Notes: generated by a model not told the origin, from the sequence alone. A stretch of 64,000 nucleotides of DNA from Maribacter algarum (ex Lu et al. 2025) (nom. illeg.) (GCA_947495915.1 CANMAW010000004.1:310001-374000), one strand, 5' to 3'. Shown: positions 9,602 to 20,450, numbered from the stretch's first letter. Numbers and translations are program-made.

Positions 9602-11077
9602 TTACCAATGCCCAATCACAAAATAATCTTCTTCCTTTAATGTATTAAGCAAAGAATCAGGAATAGTTCTAACGTTGTTGTTTTGGTCTAGCTTAAACCC
9701 CTTGGCAGTTAGTATTGGCATGTTCCCCAATTCATCGTTCAAGAAATCACCTTGTTCTTTCATCCAACTGAAGATTTCCTTTATCAACTTATCTTTTATT
9801 TCTTGAAACTCTGAATCCCCTATTAGGTTGTTTTGCTCAAAAGAGTCATTTTGTAAATCATATAATTCCTCATAAGGTTCATCTTTAAATTTTTCCGCAC
9901 CCCTTCGAATAAAAACATTGACGTTTTCCTTATCTCCTAAATTTTTATCCAACACTTCAATTGAGTTAAAATTTCTGATGTATTTGTAGCGTTTATCACG
10001 AACCATTCTTGACGGAAAAACTTCAGCATTCAAGATGTTCTGATTTGTTCTTACACCATAAACATATTGATGAATTTCAACATCCTGCCCTTTGAGCAGT
10101 GGCAAAAAGCTTTTGCCATCCAGATTAGATGCGGGTTTGCCTCCAGCCATTTCAATAAAAGTGGGGAGCACATCTGTGTAATGAATCAATTGATTCGATA
10201 TCGTTCCCGCTTTGATAACATCCGGCCATCGCACTACAAATGGAACTTTTAAACCAACGTCTTTTACCGTGAACTTTCCCGACACCCCATGATCGGCACT
10301 ATAGATAAATAGTGTATTTATATCCAGATGCTTATCTACTAAATCGAGGACCAATTCGAGCTGTCGATTGTCTTCCTCAATACTTCGATAATACCCTGCT
10401 TTCGTTTTAACGAAGGACGAATCGCTCTTTTTATGTGCATTAAAGGGATAAAACTTGATATTTTCAGCCTTTGCATCAGTGACATCAAAATACTTTCCGT
10501 GAGGATATTTTGACGTGATGAACATACAAAAGGGTTTTTTGGCATGTTCAAAATAATGGGCAATGCTGTCTACGGGAATATATTCTCTTGGAACTCCTGC
10601 TTTTGGAACAGGCTCCCATTCCCTATCCCAGTCGTAAACATTTGCTGGTTTGACATGGCTCTTTCCGGCAAGTACCACCTCATAACCTAATTTTTGCATG
10701 TGCGATGCGACACTTGTAATATCAGGCTTTGATTTGGTATGATTGGCAAAGCAACCATTTTTGAGCGGGTATTGACCCGTGAAAAGTTGTGCCCTACTAG
10801 GGGCACATATAGCTTGTGCCGTAAATGCGTTTTCGAAGAACATACCTTCTTTGGCCAATCGGTCTACTGCCGGCGTATGTACCTTCTCATTCCCATAGCA
10901 TCCGTAATCATATATATCTTGATCGTCGGCTAAATAGAAAACGATGTTTGGGCGTTCTGCTTGAGCAGCCGTACTAGATTGCATGGCCGTTACATCTTTC
11001 TCGGTATTCTCTTTGCAACCTACCAAAACGAAGGTGCAAATAAGAAGCAATAATTGTATTTTGATACCCTTTCTCAT
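9602..11077 (-). CDS. Sulfatase, family S1, lipoprotein
   Basis: This 491-residue protein has a lipoprotein signal (MRKGIKIQ, hydrophobic run, LVGCKE). The sulfatase domain opens with PNIVFYLADDQDIYDYGCYG, where the Asp pair would bind calcium. The formylglycine motif is AICAPSRAQLFTGQYP. YSADHGVSGKFTVKD supplies the later Asp-His metal ligands, and KSHVKPAN and YKYIRNF are typical flanking blocks. It should remove sulfate esters from oligosaccharides in the periplasm. The S1 subfamily cannot be fixed by eye. It lies 52 bp downstream of the next gene's end in a run of sulfatase genes and upstream of the nucleoside-hydrolase-like gene. Visible G+C is lower than in its neighbours. Confidence 0.92.
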   Translation of the reverse strand: MRKGIKIQLLLLICTFVLVGCKENTEKDVTAMQSSTAAQAERPNIVFYLADDQDIYDYGCYGNEKVHTPAVDRLAKEGMFFENAFTAQAICAPSRAQLFTGQYPLKNGCFANHTKSKPDITSVASHMQKLGYEVVLAGKSHVKPANVYDWDREWEPVPKAGVPREYIPVDSIAHYFEHAKKPFCMFITSKYPHGKYFDVTDAKAENIKFYPFNAHKKSDSSFVKTKAGYYRSIEEDNRQLELVLDLVDKHLDINTLFIYSADHGVSGKFTVKDVGLKVPFVVRWPDVIKAGTISNQLIHYTDVLPTFIEMAGGKPASNLDGKSFLPLLKGQDVEIHQYVYGVRTNQNILNAEVFPSRMVRDKRYKYIRNFNSIEVLDKNLGDKENVNVFIRRGAEKFKDEPYEELYDLQNDSFEQNNLIGDSEFQEIKDKLIKEIFSWMKEQGDFLNDELGNMPILTAKGFKLDQNNNVRTIPDSLLNTLKEEDYFVIGHW

Positions 11078-11113
11078 TTTATGATTAGCATAGTTTTCGT
11101 CAACACAGGTCTA

Positions 11114-12544
11114 TTAATGATTTAGAAAATCTTTGCCCCATTTTTCTAGTAGTTCACTAGCTAATTGAGAGACTAGTTCTTTGTATTCTTCCTTTTCAGC
11201 TAGATTAGCTAATTCCAGCGGGTCAGTCTTATGATCAAACAACATCCGCTCATAGGCAATGCCTTCGTCATTGGTCCATTCCGTATAAAAATAATCTCCC
11301 TTTATCAAGGTCACAGCATCCTTAAATTTGGATACCGCGTAGTTTTTTGCTCGCCCCTTTCCGTTTATAAGCGGAACTAAACTCTCACCTTCTAGTTGGT
11401 TCTCTGGCATCTGTAATCCCGCCAGTTCCACTAGACTAGGATATATATCAACAAACTCTGTAATATCGGTTACATGCCGTCCTTTTGTTTTTCCAGGAAC
11501 TTTGATGAGCAAAGGGCTGCGTAACGAAGTTTCAAAGGTGCAATGTTTGCACCATAATTGGTGTTCTCCCAAGTTCCACCCATGATCTCCCCAAAGTACG
11601 ACGATGGTGTTCTCCGATAAGCCCTCTTTTTCCAGTTCATGTAACAGTTTTCCGATTTGTGCATCGACGAAGCTGACACAGGCGTAATACCCTTGTATCA
11701 ATTGCTTCGCCATTGCATTACTCACCGGCCCTTTTTTGGGGACGTTGGAATAGGTTCTGAGTTCGCCAAAATTATGAAAGGCCTTCAATGGTGTTGTCTT
11801 CGGTTGATGGTAGCTTTCTGGGAGGTTTATATTTTCTATTGGATACATATCCCAATATTTTTTGGGTGCATTAAAGGGCAAATGTGGTTTCATAAATCCC
11901 ATGGCCAAGAAAAAGGGTTTGCCGGTCTTCTTTAATTTTTTAAGGTCTGCTATGCCTTTGGCAGTAATTTTACCATCCAAATATTCGCCTTCATCAACCG
12001 CGGCAGCTTCAAAAGGATTGCCACGCTGCTTCTGGGAAATCAGTTCATGATTTTCTTGGTTAAAATAATTCAAGGTTTCTTCACTGGGTCTCCAGACCTC
12101 ATCCCAATCGCTGGCGCTGTCATCAGGGACATGTAGTACCTTCCCATTGGAAATTGTCGTATACCCGTTGGCCTTGAAAAGTTTAGGCAATGTGATGGTC
12201 TCAGTTGCCTGTTCATCTATGCGTGTGTCGAAGGTTAAAAATCGATTTCTAGTCGGTCTTTTACCTGTCAGAATACTTGCTCTGGATGCTCCACAGGTAG
12301 GTACATTGCAATAGGCCCTATCAAAAACCAAGCTTTGAGAGGCCAATTTATCTAGGTTGGGGGAATGAATGTGGGTCGCGCCATAAAGATTGAGTTCCGG
12401 TCGTAAATCATCAACCGCAATGAACAGAATGTTGGGTTGTCCTTGTTGATGCTTTTCTTCTTTTTCTTCGTGCAGCTCCTTTTGTTCAGCTTTACAGGCC
12501 AGAAGAAAAATACTTGCCAGAACGAAAAGGATTGCGCATCTCAT
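11114..12544 (-). CDS. Sulfatase, iduronate-2-sulfatase-like (S1_7-like), lipoprotein
   Basis: This 476-residue protein has a lipoprotein signal ending FLLACKAEQ. The core starts [20 protein letters not shown]. The formylglycine motif is [17 protein letters not shown], with the C-G-A-S-R form usual in iduronate-2-sulfatase-like enzymes. Further conserved blocks are [38 protein letters not shown] and [14 protein letters not shown]. Ulvan contains iduronate and Rha3S, and S1_7 members in ulvan loci act on sulfated rhamnose, so substrate assignment from the family name alone would be unsafe. The gene follows the fusion sulfatase/GH78 gene by 13 bp in the operon. A periplasmic location is inferred from the lipobox. 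Confidence 0.92.
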   Translation of the reverse strand: MRCAILFVLASIFLLACKAEQKELHEEKEEKHQQGQPNILFIAVDDLRPELNLYGATHIHSPNLDKLASQSLVFDRAYCNVPTCGASRASILTGKRPTRNRFLTFDTRIDEQATETITLPKLFKANGYTTISNGKVLHVPDDSASDWDEVWRPSEETLNYFNQENHELISQKQRGNPFEAAAVDEGEYLDGKITAKGIADLKKLKKTGKPFFLAMGFMKPHLPFNAPKKYWDMYPIENINLPESYHQPKTTPLKAFHNFGELRTYSNVPKKGPVSNAMAKQLIQGYYACVSFVDAQIGKLLHELEKEGLSENTIVVLWGDHGWNLGEHQLWCKHCTFETSLRSPLLIKVPGKTKGRHVTDITEFVDIYPSLVELAGLQMPENQLEGESLVPLINGKGRAKNYAVSKFKDAVTLIKGDYFYTEWTNDEGIAYERMLFDHKTDPLELANLAEKEEYKELVSQLASELLEKWGKDFLNH

Positions 12545-12557
12545 ATTTATCCAACTT

Positions 12558-15500
12558 CTAAAACGAATTGATTTTTAGTTGAATGGTATGCTTCCCCGGG
12601 GAGAGCCTAATGGACTCAAAAGCAGGGGGTACTTTTTCTCCATTGTGGATGAAATCTTTTCCTTCAAGATTGTTCAAGGAAAATTCAGCCACCATGTTTC
12701 CCGGTATCTCAATTTCATAAGTTTGAAGCCTAGGGCCGTTATGGGTATATTTTCCTTTGATGCTTCCTCTTACCGTGGGTACTTCAATGGTACTCGATTT
12801 TAATTTGCTCATTTGCGGCTTAATAGTGGCTATGCCGAATCCAGGCGTTTTTGGCTTAATTCCCCATAAACCTCTTGGAATTATATTTGCAGGCACGGCG
12901 CCCCAAGCATGGTTCCAATCCAGATTATTCTTGTATTTATTATCCCATGCTTCCAAGGTAATCGTCGAACCGATACGAATCATATTGTACCAGCTTCTGT
13001 CACTGGTATCAATTAGTAAATCCAATGCATAGTCCGCCTCACCTGCATTATAAAGTCCGTCCATTAAAAATTGAGATCCATATACACTACAGGCCATACC
13101 TCTGGATTTTACGAAGTCAACGACGGACTCAAAGTGTTCTTCTGGCACCAGACCAAAAGCCAATGGCATCATGTTGGCGTGCAATGAGGCATGGTCGGTT
13201 CCTATTCCGTCTACATAAACGCCTCGTTCTTTGTCGAACATTTGTTCATTGACCGCTTTTTTAGCTTTTGCAGCTCGCAGCTCAAAGTCCAAAACTTCTT
13301 GTGTTTTACCAAGTATGCGGGCAAACTCGGCCATGATTTTCATATTCTCATAAAAGAAAGCGTTAATTACAGTACTATAAGGTTGGAAAACAAATCCATC
13401 ACGTTCTCCGGGTGTCGTACTCCCGTTAAAATTTGCCGGGGGCCAATCTACAATGTCTGTCAACGGTTTTTTGTATCCATCGGGGAAGCCCAGTTTGCGC
13501 ATAAAATCACGATCCACTTTTGTCGACGTAATTAAACCATCTTCATTGGACAATTCGTAAAGTGATTTATGTTTCAAGGCATCGTAATAGCGTTCAATTA
13601 ATTCGGTATTACCCGTATACATGTAATCCGCATGGATTAATAAAGGCACATGCTGTTGCCATTCGGTGGGCCATGTCGGGTTCTTCATAAAATATTCTAT
13701 GGTACGCCTCCCTATGGCAAACTCCCTATCAGTAGTATAGTGGCTCAATTGATTTAAATACGCATCGGCCTCATAGGGAATGCGCTCTCTGTCTCCATCT
13801 ACATATAGACCATTAAATGTTGTTACTTTGATAGAATATTTACATAGATCCCATACCTGATTCAAAATGTCATTGTCGCTTTCAAAGCTACTTGCGCTGT
13901 CATCCCAATAAGTGTGGAAAGCCAATAGTTGAACATTTTCAGCCGTGAGGGTTTCCTGTGCGCCTTCTATCTCCGCATATCGAAAGGGTACCAATGGTGG
14001 AAAACCATCTGGCAGTGGAATAGCTTGATTGGCCCTAGTATTTCGCTCATTCTTTTGTACCTCTATTTGGTATTTGGTTTGGCCTGGTTTTACATCCACC
14101 TTCAATTCTTGGTATCGGATGTTACTTTTTACTGGTGGAGTTCTATTTACATTTCCTTGCTCATTGATCATTTCCCCAATCCTTATGGTCAAGGTGTGGG
14201 GTATTTTCGCATTGTACGTGAAATCCATCGTAGCAAAAGCGGCCTTTCCAAAATCGATAAAATAAAAATCATCTCTTTTCTCAAACAATTCCGGTTTTAC
14301 TTTGGTAGTTACAAACTTGTTTTCGGTTGATACGATGTAGCTATCGCTCTTTCCGGTAGAAAATGTTTGTGTTTTGGAGTAGTTCACCAAACGATTTTCT
14401 TCATCCCAAATTCTTACCTTCCAGTAATACGTCTTCCCAACTTCTAATGCTTCACCGGCATATTCTACGTCTGTGGATGCATTCGAGGACACGCGCTTGC
14501 TATCCCAAACATCGCCATTATTACTATCAATAATCGCTTGGCTGGACGCTACCAAAATTTGATAGCCCGACTGAAATTTTGAAGCCAAGAGCACTGTCCA
14601 TCCAAACTCGGGTTGTAAATCGAATATTTCGACTTCCCTTTCCGGGGAACGTATCAATTCTACGGTCAAATCGGTTGGGGCTGCTCTATGGGCATCACTG
14701 TTTTTTTCGATCAAGGCATCCGTGGATTTCCTAAACGCATTGAGTTTTTCTACATAAGCCGGATCTTTTGCAAGATTGTTGATTTCCTGTGGATCTTTCT
14801 TTAAGTCATACAGTTCCTCAATGGTTTTATCGTTTACGTACCTGAAGTATTTCCAATCTTTTGTGCGAACCCCTTCGCTGGGCGGAATATTCTCAAAATC
14901 CCAAATATGTTCAATCAATACGGTGTCACGTTTAAAGTCTTTTGTCTTATTACTAGCAATTGGCATTAAACTTTTCCCTTGCCAAGTATTCGGTTGTTCA
15001 ATACCTGCCAAATCTAAAATGGTTGAGGGCACATCAATGTTCAGGGCTAGGGCGTCGCTATCCTTCTGTTTCTTTTGTCTTGGGTCAAAAACGATAAGTG
15101 GCACCCGAACGGAGTTATCATACATTAACCATTTTCCGGCCAATTGTCGTTCTCCCAAAAAGTAGCCATTATCTCCCATAAGGATGAGAACCGTGTTTTT
15201 GTCAATTCCCTTTTTCTTGAGTTCTTGACGTATTTTAGCGATTTCACGGTCAATACCTGAAATCATTCTATAGTATCCTTTTACGCTATGCTGGTATTTC
15301 TCTGGCGTATCATAGCGCCATGTCCATCGTAAACGGTTAAAACCATCACGAACAATCTGAGGTTGTGCCTCAAAATATTTATCCTCGCCAAGGGCAGGGC
15401 CTGGCATTTTCATATTTTGTAATAGGGCATCTGATTCTTCTTGCCAAAAATATTGATCCTCAGCAGGGTCATGGGCATGCGGTGCACTGAAACTCAAGGA

Positions 15501-16076
15501 AAGACAGAAAGGCTCTTTAGTATCCGATTTTGCTATATAATCCAAGGCCTTTTGACCTGTATACCTCGTAAGGTGTACGGTATCTTTGCCCAAAGTTTTA
15601 TAGTAGTACCCTCTTCGGTCATCAAAAGAGTTGTCACGGTCATACGATTCATACACATCAAATTGCTTTTCTAGACCTTCATACCGCACGCCATATTTAC
15701 CATAAAAACCGGTATGGTACCCATTTTCCTTAAGAATTCGCGGGTAGGAATTAACCATGTATTCTTCTCTAATGTTCCCCGTTTGAAAGTTAAAATTATG
15801 CGTCCTTTCATATAGTCCTGTTAATATGCTAGCCCTACTTGCAGCACAAATAGGCGTAGTAACCATGGCATTTTTAAAGTATGTTCCCTCCGAAGCCAGC
15901 TTATCCATTTCTGGAGTGGTAATCAATTTATTACCGACATAACCGATGGCATCGAAGCGTTGGTCATCGGTTAGGATGAAAATGATATTGGGTTTTTGAG
16001 TTTGTTGCTGTGTCGATTTTTGCGCCTTTAAGGGAAGGATGTAAACGAGCAAAAGTGCGACTAATAGGGTTCTCAT
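12558..16076 (-). CDS. Two-domain sulfatase (S1) plus GH78 alpha-L-rhamnosidase
   Basis: The ATG at 16076 starts at a signal peptide ([19 protein letters not shown]). A longer frame begins with a TTG at 16100 and is less likely. The product has 1172 residues. Residues about 25-460 are a complete sulfatase: [20 protein letters not shown], formylglycine motif [19 protein letters not shown], and [17 protein letters not shown]. Residues about 470-1170 are a GH78 rhamnosidase: an Ig-like region with YYWKVRIWD, a beta domain, then the (alpha/alpha)6 barrel with [16 protein letters not shown] (acid residues), [20 protein letters not shown] and a final beta domain. The order and size resemble the GH78/S1_25 enzyme P20 of the Formosa agariphila ulvan locus. 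It would remove Rha3S sulfate and the rhamnose in one polypeptide. It is the first gene of the operon. Confidence 0.92.
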   Translation of the reverse strand: MRTLLVALLLVYILPLKAQKSTQQQTQKPNIIFILTDDQRFDAIGYVGNKLITTPEMDKLASEGTYFKNAMVTTPICAASRASILTGLYERTHNFNFQTGNIREEYMVNSYPRILKENGYHTGFYGKYGVRYEGLEKQFDVYESYDRDNSFDDRRGYYYKTLGKDTVHLTRYTGQKALDYIAKSDTKEPFCLSLSFSAPHAHDPAEDQYFWQEESDALLQNMKMPGPALGEDKYFEAQPQIVRDGFNRLRWTWRYDTPEKYQHSVKGYYRMISGIDREIAKIRQELKKKGIDKNTVLILMGDNGYFLGERQLAGKWLMYDNSVRVPLIVFDPRQKKQKDSDALALNIDVPSTILDLAGIEQPNTWQGKSLMPIASNKTKDFKRDTVLIEHIWDFENIPPSEGVRTKDWKYFRYVNDKTIEELYDLKKDPQEINNLAKDPAYVEKLNAFRKSTDALIEKNSDAHRAAPTDLTVELIRSPEREVEIFDLQPEFGWTVLLASKFQSGYQILVASSQAIIDSNNGDVWDSKRVSSNASTDVEYAGEALEVGKTYYWKVRIWDEENRLVNYSKTQTFSTGKSDSYIVSTENKFVTTKVKPELFEKRDDFYFIDFGKAAFATMDFTYNAKIPHTLTIRIGEMINEQGNVNRTPPVKSNIRYQELKVDVKPGQTKYQIEVQKNERNTRANQAIPLPDGFPPLVPFRYAEIEGAQETLTAENVQLLAFHTYWDDSASSFESDNDILNQVWDLCKYSIKVTTFNGLYVDGDRERIPYEADAYLNQLSHYTTDREFAIGRRTIEYFMKNPTWPTEWQQHVPLLIHADYMYTGNTELIERYYDALKHKSLYELSNEDGLITSTKVDRDFMRKLGFPDGYKKPLTDIVDWPPANFNGSTTPGERDGFVFQPYSTVINAFFYENMKIMAEFARILGKTQEVLDFELRAAKAKKAVNEQMFDKERGVYVDGIGTDHASLHANMMPLAFGLVPEEHFESVVDFVKSRGMACSVYGSQFLMDGLYNAGEADYALDLLIDTSDRSWYNMIRIGSTITLEAWDNKYKNNLDWNHAWGAVPANIIPRGLWGIKPKTPGFGIATIKPQMSKLKSSTIEVPTVRGSIKGKYTHNGPRLQTYEIEIPGNMVAEFSLNNLEGKDFIHNGEKVPPAFESIRLSPGKHTIQLKINSF

Positions 16077-16367
16077 TCTTATGATTTTATTATTTGACAA
16101 GTTACTTCAAATTAGCACTTAATTTGAAAAATCATTGATGGTGGTGATTCATTTAAGACAGAACCAAACTTATGTTTTACTGTGTTGGAACCCATCCTGT
16201 GCTGTCCTGAAAAAAATTACCCAATTAATATCCTTTTCTTGTTTTAAGAAACACTATTTACTACCTTTTAATAGTGAGTCTGACAACAGTGACATATTCT
16301 TGTATTAGGTCTTAAGGGACTAATACAGCTTTTTAGTCTTAGTTTGCCAATCTTTTAAAATTTAAAT
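16077..16367. promoter_or_regulatory. Divergent promoter region with regulon motif, site A
   Basis: This region lies between the minus-strand polysaccharide operon and the Gfo/Idh/MocA gene. On the minus strand, TAAGTTTG (16172 to 16165) is an exact TAnnTTTG box for the operon. Nineteen bp upstream sits CAGGACAGCACAGGATGG (16209 to 16192), which takes the place of the usual TTTG. The same 18-bp motif at the same spacing occurs upstream of kduI and rhaEW. On the plus strand, TTAGTTTG just before 16360 is a weaker candidate -7 box for the oxidoreductase gene. No RNA gene was recognised. Confidence 0.6.
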
Positions 16368-17342
16368 ATGGAAATCATAAAATGGGGAATTATAGGATGC
16401 GGAGATGTTGCGGAATTAAAAAGTGGCCCTGCCTTTCAGAAGATACCATCTTCAGAATTACTAGCGGTAATGCGACGTAATATTCATAAAGTAGAAGATT
16501 TTGCATTAAGGCACGAGGTACCCATATGGTCTAACAATGCAGAAGACCTACTAAACAATAAGGAAATAAACGCTCTTTATATCGCAACTCCACCCTCAAC
16601 TCATTTGAAATACGCGCTCGAGGCCTTGCATTCTGGCAAAAATGTCTATTTGGAGAAACCCATGGCTTTGACAGCTAACGAAGCCGGCAGCATTGTCGAG
16701 GCCGTTGCCCAAACGAACTGCAAATTAACGGTTGCCCATTATCGTAGAAGACTTCCAGCCTTTGTTAAAGTTAAAGAGCTGATAGAGCAAAACTCAATAG
16801 GAAAAGTATTATTTGCCGACGTTCAAATACTTCAACCTAAAAAATCAAATATGATTGCCGATACCGAGAAGAATTGGAGACTAAATCCTGAAATATCCGG
16901 GGGTGGCTATTTCTATGACATTGCACCCCATCAAATCGATTTAATGTATCATTATTTTGGCGCGTTTGACAAAATTGAAGGGTTTTCAAGTTCAGAAAAC
17001 AATAAGGGTTTGGTAGAGGATACCGTTAATGGCATCATTAAATTCCAGAATGGAATCCAGTTTCGGGGAATATGGAATTTCACGGCTTTCGACGGCAATA
17101 CGAAAGATAAATGCATTATTTACGGAGAAAAAGGAAGGATATGTTTTTCGTTTTATGGTGGAAGTGTTGTGCTTATCAGCAAACAAGGCAATCAGGTTTT
17201 CAATTTTAAAAATCCGAAGCATATTCAGCAACCCATGATAGCCGCCGTAGTCGATTATTTTTTGGGTAAAGCCGATAATCCCTGTACTGCGAAAGAAGGT
17301 CTATTGATAATGCAAGCCCTAGAAAAACTTAGTGGCAGATGA
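16368..17342 (+). CDS. Gfo/Idh/MocA family NAD(P)-dependent oxidoreductase
   Basis: This 324-residue cytoplasmic protein has the dinucleotide-binding start WGIIGCGDVAELKSGPA, the family EKP motif in GKNVYLEKPMALTANEA (Lys of this motif is usually catalytic), and a C-terminal sheet domain with GGGYFYDIAPHQIDLMYH, in which the His is a usual active-site residue. Family members oxidise or reduce sugars and polyols. It is divergent from the sulfatase operon and convergent with the DUF4861 gene, so it appears to be a single-gene unit. A role in handling a sugar from the polysaccharide is inferred from position. The sequence does not reveal the exact substrate. Confidence 0.88.
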   Translation: MEIIKWGIIGCGDVAELKSGPAFQKIPSSELLAVMRRNIHKVEDFALRHEVPIWSNNAEDLLNNKEINALYIATPPSTHLKYALEALHSGKNVYLEKPMALTANEAGSIVEAVAQTNCKLTVAHYRRRLPAFVKVKELIEQNSIGKVLFADVQILQPKKSNMIADTEKNWRLNPEISGGGYFYDIAPHQIDLMYHYFGAFDKIEGFSSSENNKGLVEDTVNGIIKFQNGIQFRGIWNFTAFDGNTKDKCIIYGEKGRICFSFYGGSVVLISKQGNQVFNFKNPKHIQQPMIAAVVDYFLGKADNPCTAKEGLLIMQALEKLSGR

Positions 17343-17357
17343 ACAGCCCATTATTCG

Positions 17358-17390
17358 TTATTAAAACCCAAATTGTCTGGGTAATAAAAA
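17358..17390 (+). terminator. Weak terminator-like hairpin between convergent genes
   Basis: The stem ACCCA/TGGGT, extended by TTATT/AATAA with a bulge, lies 16 bases after the oxidoreductase stop. The T-tract is poor on the plus strand, so the call is tentative. Confidence 0.3.
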
Positions 17391-17466
17391 GCTTAATTTT
17401 CACAAAAGAAAAATAAGTACAAATTCTATCTTAATCTTCTTATACTCTCATTTAAAGAGCTAGGAA

Positions 17467-18645
17467 TTATTTAAACTCTACGACCAAGGGATTTTTTAAG
17501 CTTTGGGCATATCGATTTAAATAGGCATCCCATTCCTCTTTACTCTTGAACTGACCACTCTTTTTCCAACCAAAACCCGCATAATATGTGGCCTTATCGT
17601 TTTTTGTTTTGAGATGCACAAAAAGATTGCTTTCGTCCTTTCTATCGGTTACAAAGTGGTCATGACCTATCATTCCATTTTCAGGTACTACTATACCTGT
17701 ACCAAGTTCTGAATCTTTGTGAGGTTGCCAATAACTGACCCAACCAAGTTCTTGATTTACAACGATTTTTCCATCCTTTTCATGAAGCGTAAGCCCCGCA
17801 GAGATGGTATCGGTTCCCTTTACCGAAATCTCGAATTTGGACAGGTTGCTTCCGTAGTCCAACGAAATCTTTTTCTCTTCGGATATAATATTCCCAGCGG
17901 CATCCCAATTGGCATAGGCCAAGATGAAGCTCGTTCTAATCGGGCCCGTAGCCAATGTTTTCCATGAGGTAAAATTCTTGGAAATGAAATAGGTCGTATC
18001 CACTTTCTTGGCAATGCCCCCTACCCCACGACTTATTCCTACATGAAAATTATCAAGGCCTTCGCCATCGTCCTTATGATAACTGCCATCTGTTTCCAGT
18101 TCTTTTCTATACCACTTATTGATAATAGGATACGCTACACGTTTTAACCATGCATCAATACCGCTTGAAAGTGTACCGCCTTTAACCCCATCTTCTTTCA
18201 TTTTTTGGGCGGTAGGGCCATAGGTCCTAAACGCAACGCGATTGTTTTCCCAGGCGTAGTCGTCGGTACGTTCCGGAACAAATCTGGAGTAACAGGCCGA
18301 AACAGTATCTCTCGACTTGCTGCTTTTCGCAAAATGCACTTCAAAAATTTTTTCGCCATTGGCCGGCATTTCAGGTTGAAACAAGAGTTCGTCCATTTCA
18401 CCGTCACCGTCGAAATCTATTTGCTGAGAAACCACCTCCTGTTTGGTTTGAGCATCCTTCAAAATAATATCTTCCATAGCATCGGAAAGCTCAAGTAAGG
18501 ACAAATCCACGGAAACGGTTTCAAAAGCACGTTCAAAATCCATAGAGTTTTTCACAACAATTTGCTTATTGTTTTCCACTTTTTCCCCACAGGATAAAAG
18601 GAAGATTAAAGTACAAATCGCTACATTAAGGTTTCGCTTTTTCAT
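17467..18645 (-). CDS. DUF4861 family lipoprotein
   Basis: The start was set at the ATG at 18645. A longer frame to 18723 runs into kduD and adds a non-signal-like N-terminus. The resulting 392 residues begin MKKRNLNVAICTLIFLLSCG, a clear lipoprotein signal. The body holds beta-strand-rich blocks such as DFDGDGEMDELLFQPE, HKDDGEGLDNFHVG and LGWVSYWQPHKDSELGTG. I recognise it as the DUF4861 family, which recurs next to kduI/kduD in Bacteroidota pectin and uronate loci, but no biochemical role is established that I can name. It starts 10 bp after kduD ends, so the three genes form one operon. It is probably a periplasmic sugar-binding or sugar-processing protein, by inference only. Confidence 0.75.
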   Translation of the reverse strand: MKKRNLNVAICTLIFLLSCGEKVENNKQIVVKNSMDFERAFETVSVDLSLLELSDAMEDIILKDAQTKQEVVSQQIDFDGDGEMDELLFQPEMPANGEKIFEVHFAKSSKSRDTVSACYSRFVPERTDDYAWENNRVAFRTYGPTAQKMKEDGVKGGTLSSGIDAWLKRVAYPIINKWYRKELETDGSYHKDDGEGLDNFHVGISRGVGGIAKKVDTTYFISKNFTSWKTLATGPIRTSFILAYANWDAAGNIISEEKKISLDYGSNLSKFEISVKGTDTISAGLTLHEKDGKIVVNQELGWVSYWQPHKDSELGTGIVVPENGMIGHDHFVTDRKDESNLFVHLKTKNDKATYYAGFGWKKSGQFKSKEEWDAYLNRYAQSLKNPLVVEFK

Positions 18646-18655
18646 AACAAAAAAA

Positions 18656-19450
18656 TTAATCTTCATTGGAAGGCTTTCCAATCGTTGCCAATATTCCTCC
18701 ATCCACATAAAGCACGTGACCATTTACGAAATCACTTGCTTTAGAGGAAAGGAAAATGGCCGCCCCGGCCAAATCATCAGGGTTGCCCCATTTGGCAGCC
18801 GGAGTACGGTTAACGATAAATTCATTAAACGGATGGCCATCGACCCTTATGGGCGCGGTTTGCGAAGTTGCAAAATATCCTGGCCCGATACCGTTGATCT
18901 GTATATTGTGTTTCGCCCATTCCGTAGCCATATTCTGGGTCAACATTTTGAGTCCGCCTTTTGCTGCGGCATACGCCCCAACCGTATTTCTGCCCAGTTC
19001 GCTCATCATAGAGCAAATATTGATGATCTTTCCTTGTTTACGGGCGATCATGGTTTTGACTACATGTTTTGACATTATAAAAGGACTCACCAAATCGATG
19101 TCGATGACTTCTTTAAAGTCGGCAACTTCCATCTGCTCTAAGGGTGTTCTTTTTATGATACCAGCATTGTTCACAAGAATATCAATAGGCCCAACCTCGC
19201 TTTGTATCTTACCGATGGCATCAACAACTTGGGTTTCGTCGGCTACGTTAAATTTGTAGCGGAACGCTTTTATACCTTCCCTTTCATAGTGCTTGACAGC
19301 ATCATCAATTTTTTGCTGTGACGAATTTCCATTTACAATTAGTGTCGCACCAGCTTTACCCAATCCTTTGGCCATGGCCATACCAAGCCCATGCGTGCTT
19401 CCGGTGACCAATGCAATTTTCCCGCTCAAATCAAATAGTTCAACACTCAT
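18656..19450 (-). CDS. kduD: 2-dehydro-3-deoxy-D-gluconate 5-dehydrogenase (KduD), SDR family
   Basis: This 264-residue classical short-chain dehydrogenase has the cofactor loop TGSTHGLGMAMAKGLG, the NNAG motif (ILVNNAGIIKRTPLE), the catalytic YxxxK (GAYAAAKGGLKML) and the end FVNGHVLYVDGG. It interconverts 2,5-diketo-3-deoxygluconate and 2-keto-3-deoxygluconate with NAD(P)H, the second step of 4-deoxy-5-keto-uronate catabolism in the cytoplasm. The name rests on the SDR motifs plus tight linkage to kduI, which starts the operon 4 bp upstream. Unsaturated uronates released by a lyase or dehydratase in the neighbouring operon would feed it. The following KDG kinase and aldolase are not in the window. 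Confidence 0.9.
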   Translation of the reverse strand: MSVELFDLSGKIALVTGSTHGLGMAMAKGLGKAGATLIVNGNSSQQKIDDAVKHYEREGIKAFRYKFNVADETQVVDAIGKIQSEVGPIDILVNNAGIIKRTPLEQMEVADFKEVIDIDLVSPFIMSKHVVKTMIARKQGKIINICSMMSELGRNTVGAYAAAKGGLKMLTQNMATEWAKHNIQINGIGPGYFATSQTAPIRVDGHPFNEFIVNRTPAAKWGNPDDLAGAAIFLSSKASDFVNGHVLYVDGGILATIGKPSNED

Positions 19451-19454
19451 AGGC

Positions 19455-20294
19455 CTATTTTAATTCAGTTATTTTGGCAACATCCATATCGTTATAGTCC
19501 AAATTTTCACCGGCCATGCCCCAGATAAATGTATAGTTCGAAGTACCCGAACCACAGTGGATCGACCAAGGTGGAGAAACTACCGCTTGGTGGTTTTGCA
19601 TCCAGATATGCCGCGTTTCTTGCGGTTGCCCCATAAAATGGCATACTGACTGCCCTTCAGGTACATCCAAATAAAAATAAACTTCCATTCTACGGTCATG
19701 AACATGGGCGGGCATGGTGTTCCAAACACTTCCGGTCTTTAATTCTGTCATTCCCATCTGTAGTTGGCAGGTGGTCACAACTCCGCCTATAATCATTTGA
19801 CTGACCGTACGGTGGTTTGCCGTTTCCAAAGAACCCAGCTCTATTTTATTGGCCTGTTCAAGGCTTACCTTTTTAGTAGGATATGAAGTATGTGCCGGTG
19901 CGGAATTTAAATAGAATTTTGCAGGTTTACTGGTATCGTCACTTTTGAAAATTACTTCTTGGGCGCCGCTACCGATGTACAGAGCATCCTTATGTCCTAG
20001 GTCATAAGTTGTTCCATCTACTTCAACGGAACCGCTATCCCCAACATTGATAATTCCCAATTCTCGTCTTTCTAAAAAGAACTCGGCCTTTAACGGGTCA
20101 ATGGTTTCTAATTTCAACGGGCTTTCAGGAACTACTGAACCTGCAATATACCGATCATAATGCGTGTAGATTAGATTGATTTTTCCTTTTTGCATAAGAT
20201 TATCAATGAGGAATTCATTGCGCAGTTCGGTGGTGTCATATTTTTTTACTGCCTCTGGACTTGAGGCATATCTTGTCTCGTATGATGTTGCCAT
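19455..20294 (-). CDS. kduI: 5-dehydro-4-deoxy-D-glucuronate isomerase (KduI)
   Basis: At 279 residues it has the usual length of KduI. The metal-binding cupin site is visible as MPAHVHDRRMEVYFYLDVP (two His and a Glu) with a later SIHCGSGTSNYTFIWGMAGEN, which supplies the last His and ends in the conserved GEN. It isomerises 4-deoxy-L-threo-5-hexosulose uronate to 2,5-diketo-3-deoxygluconate in the cytoplasm, just before KduD. The N-terminus MATSYETRYASSPEAVKKYD is full length. It is the first gene of the kduI-kduD-DUF4861 operon and has a TACTTTTA -7 box and the shared 18-bp motif upstream, divergent from the phosphatase gene. Confidence 0.96.
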   Translation of the reverse strand: MATSYETRYASSPEAVKKYDTTELRNEFLIDNLMQKGKINLIYTHYDRYIAGSVVPESPLKLETIDPLKAEFFLERRELGIINVGDSGSVEVDGTTYDLGHKDALYIGSGAQEVIFKSDDTSKPAKFYLNSAPAHTSYPTKKVSLEQANKIELGSLETANHRTVSQMIIGGVVTTCQLQMGMTELKTGSVWNTMPAHVHDRRMEVYFYLDVPEGQSVCHFMGQPQETRHIWMQNHQAVVSPPWSIHCGSGTSNYTFIWGMAGENLDYNDMDVAKITELK

Positions 20295-20383
20295 ATCATT
20301 TTTATATTTAGTATTTATATTTTTTGAGATAGTTTACTTAACGGATTTAATTCTCTTTTAGGTAATCTTACATCGTTGATCTT

Positions 20384-20450
20384 TAAAAGTAATTGGCCCT
20401 TGTAAAATGTCTATCCTGTGCTATCTTGTATTACTTCTTTGACAGGATAG
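20384..20450 (-). promoter_or_regulatory. kduI promoter and regulon motif, site B, with a second inverted half-site
   Basis: Toward kduI the order is CAAGATAGCACAGGATAG (20428 to 20411), 19 bp, then TACTTTTA (20391 to 20384), which matches TAnnTTTG at all but the last base. An inverted copy of the core, ACAGGATAG, lies at 20442-20450 on the plus strand and faces the divergent phosphatase gene. The two cores form a spaced inverted repeat. The same arrangement is seen at sites A and C. Confidence 0.6.
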
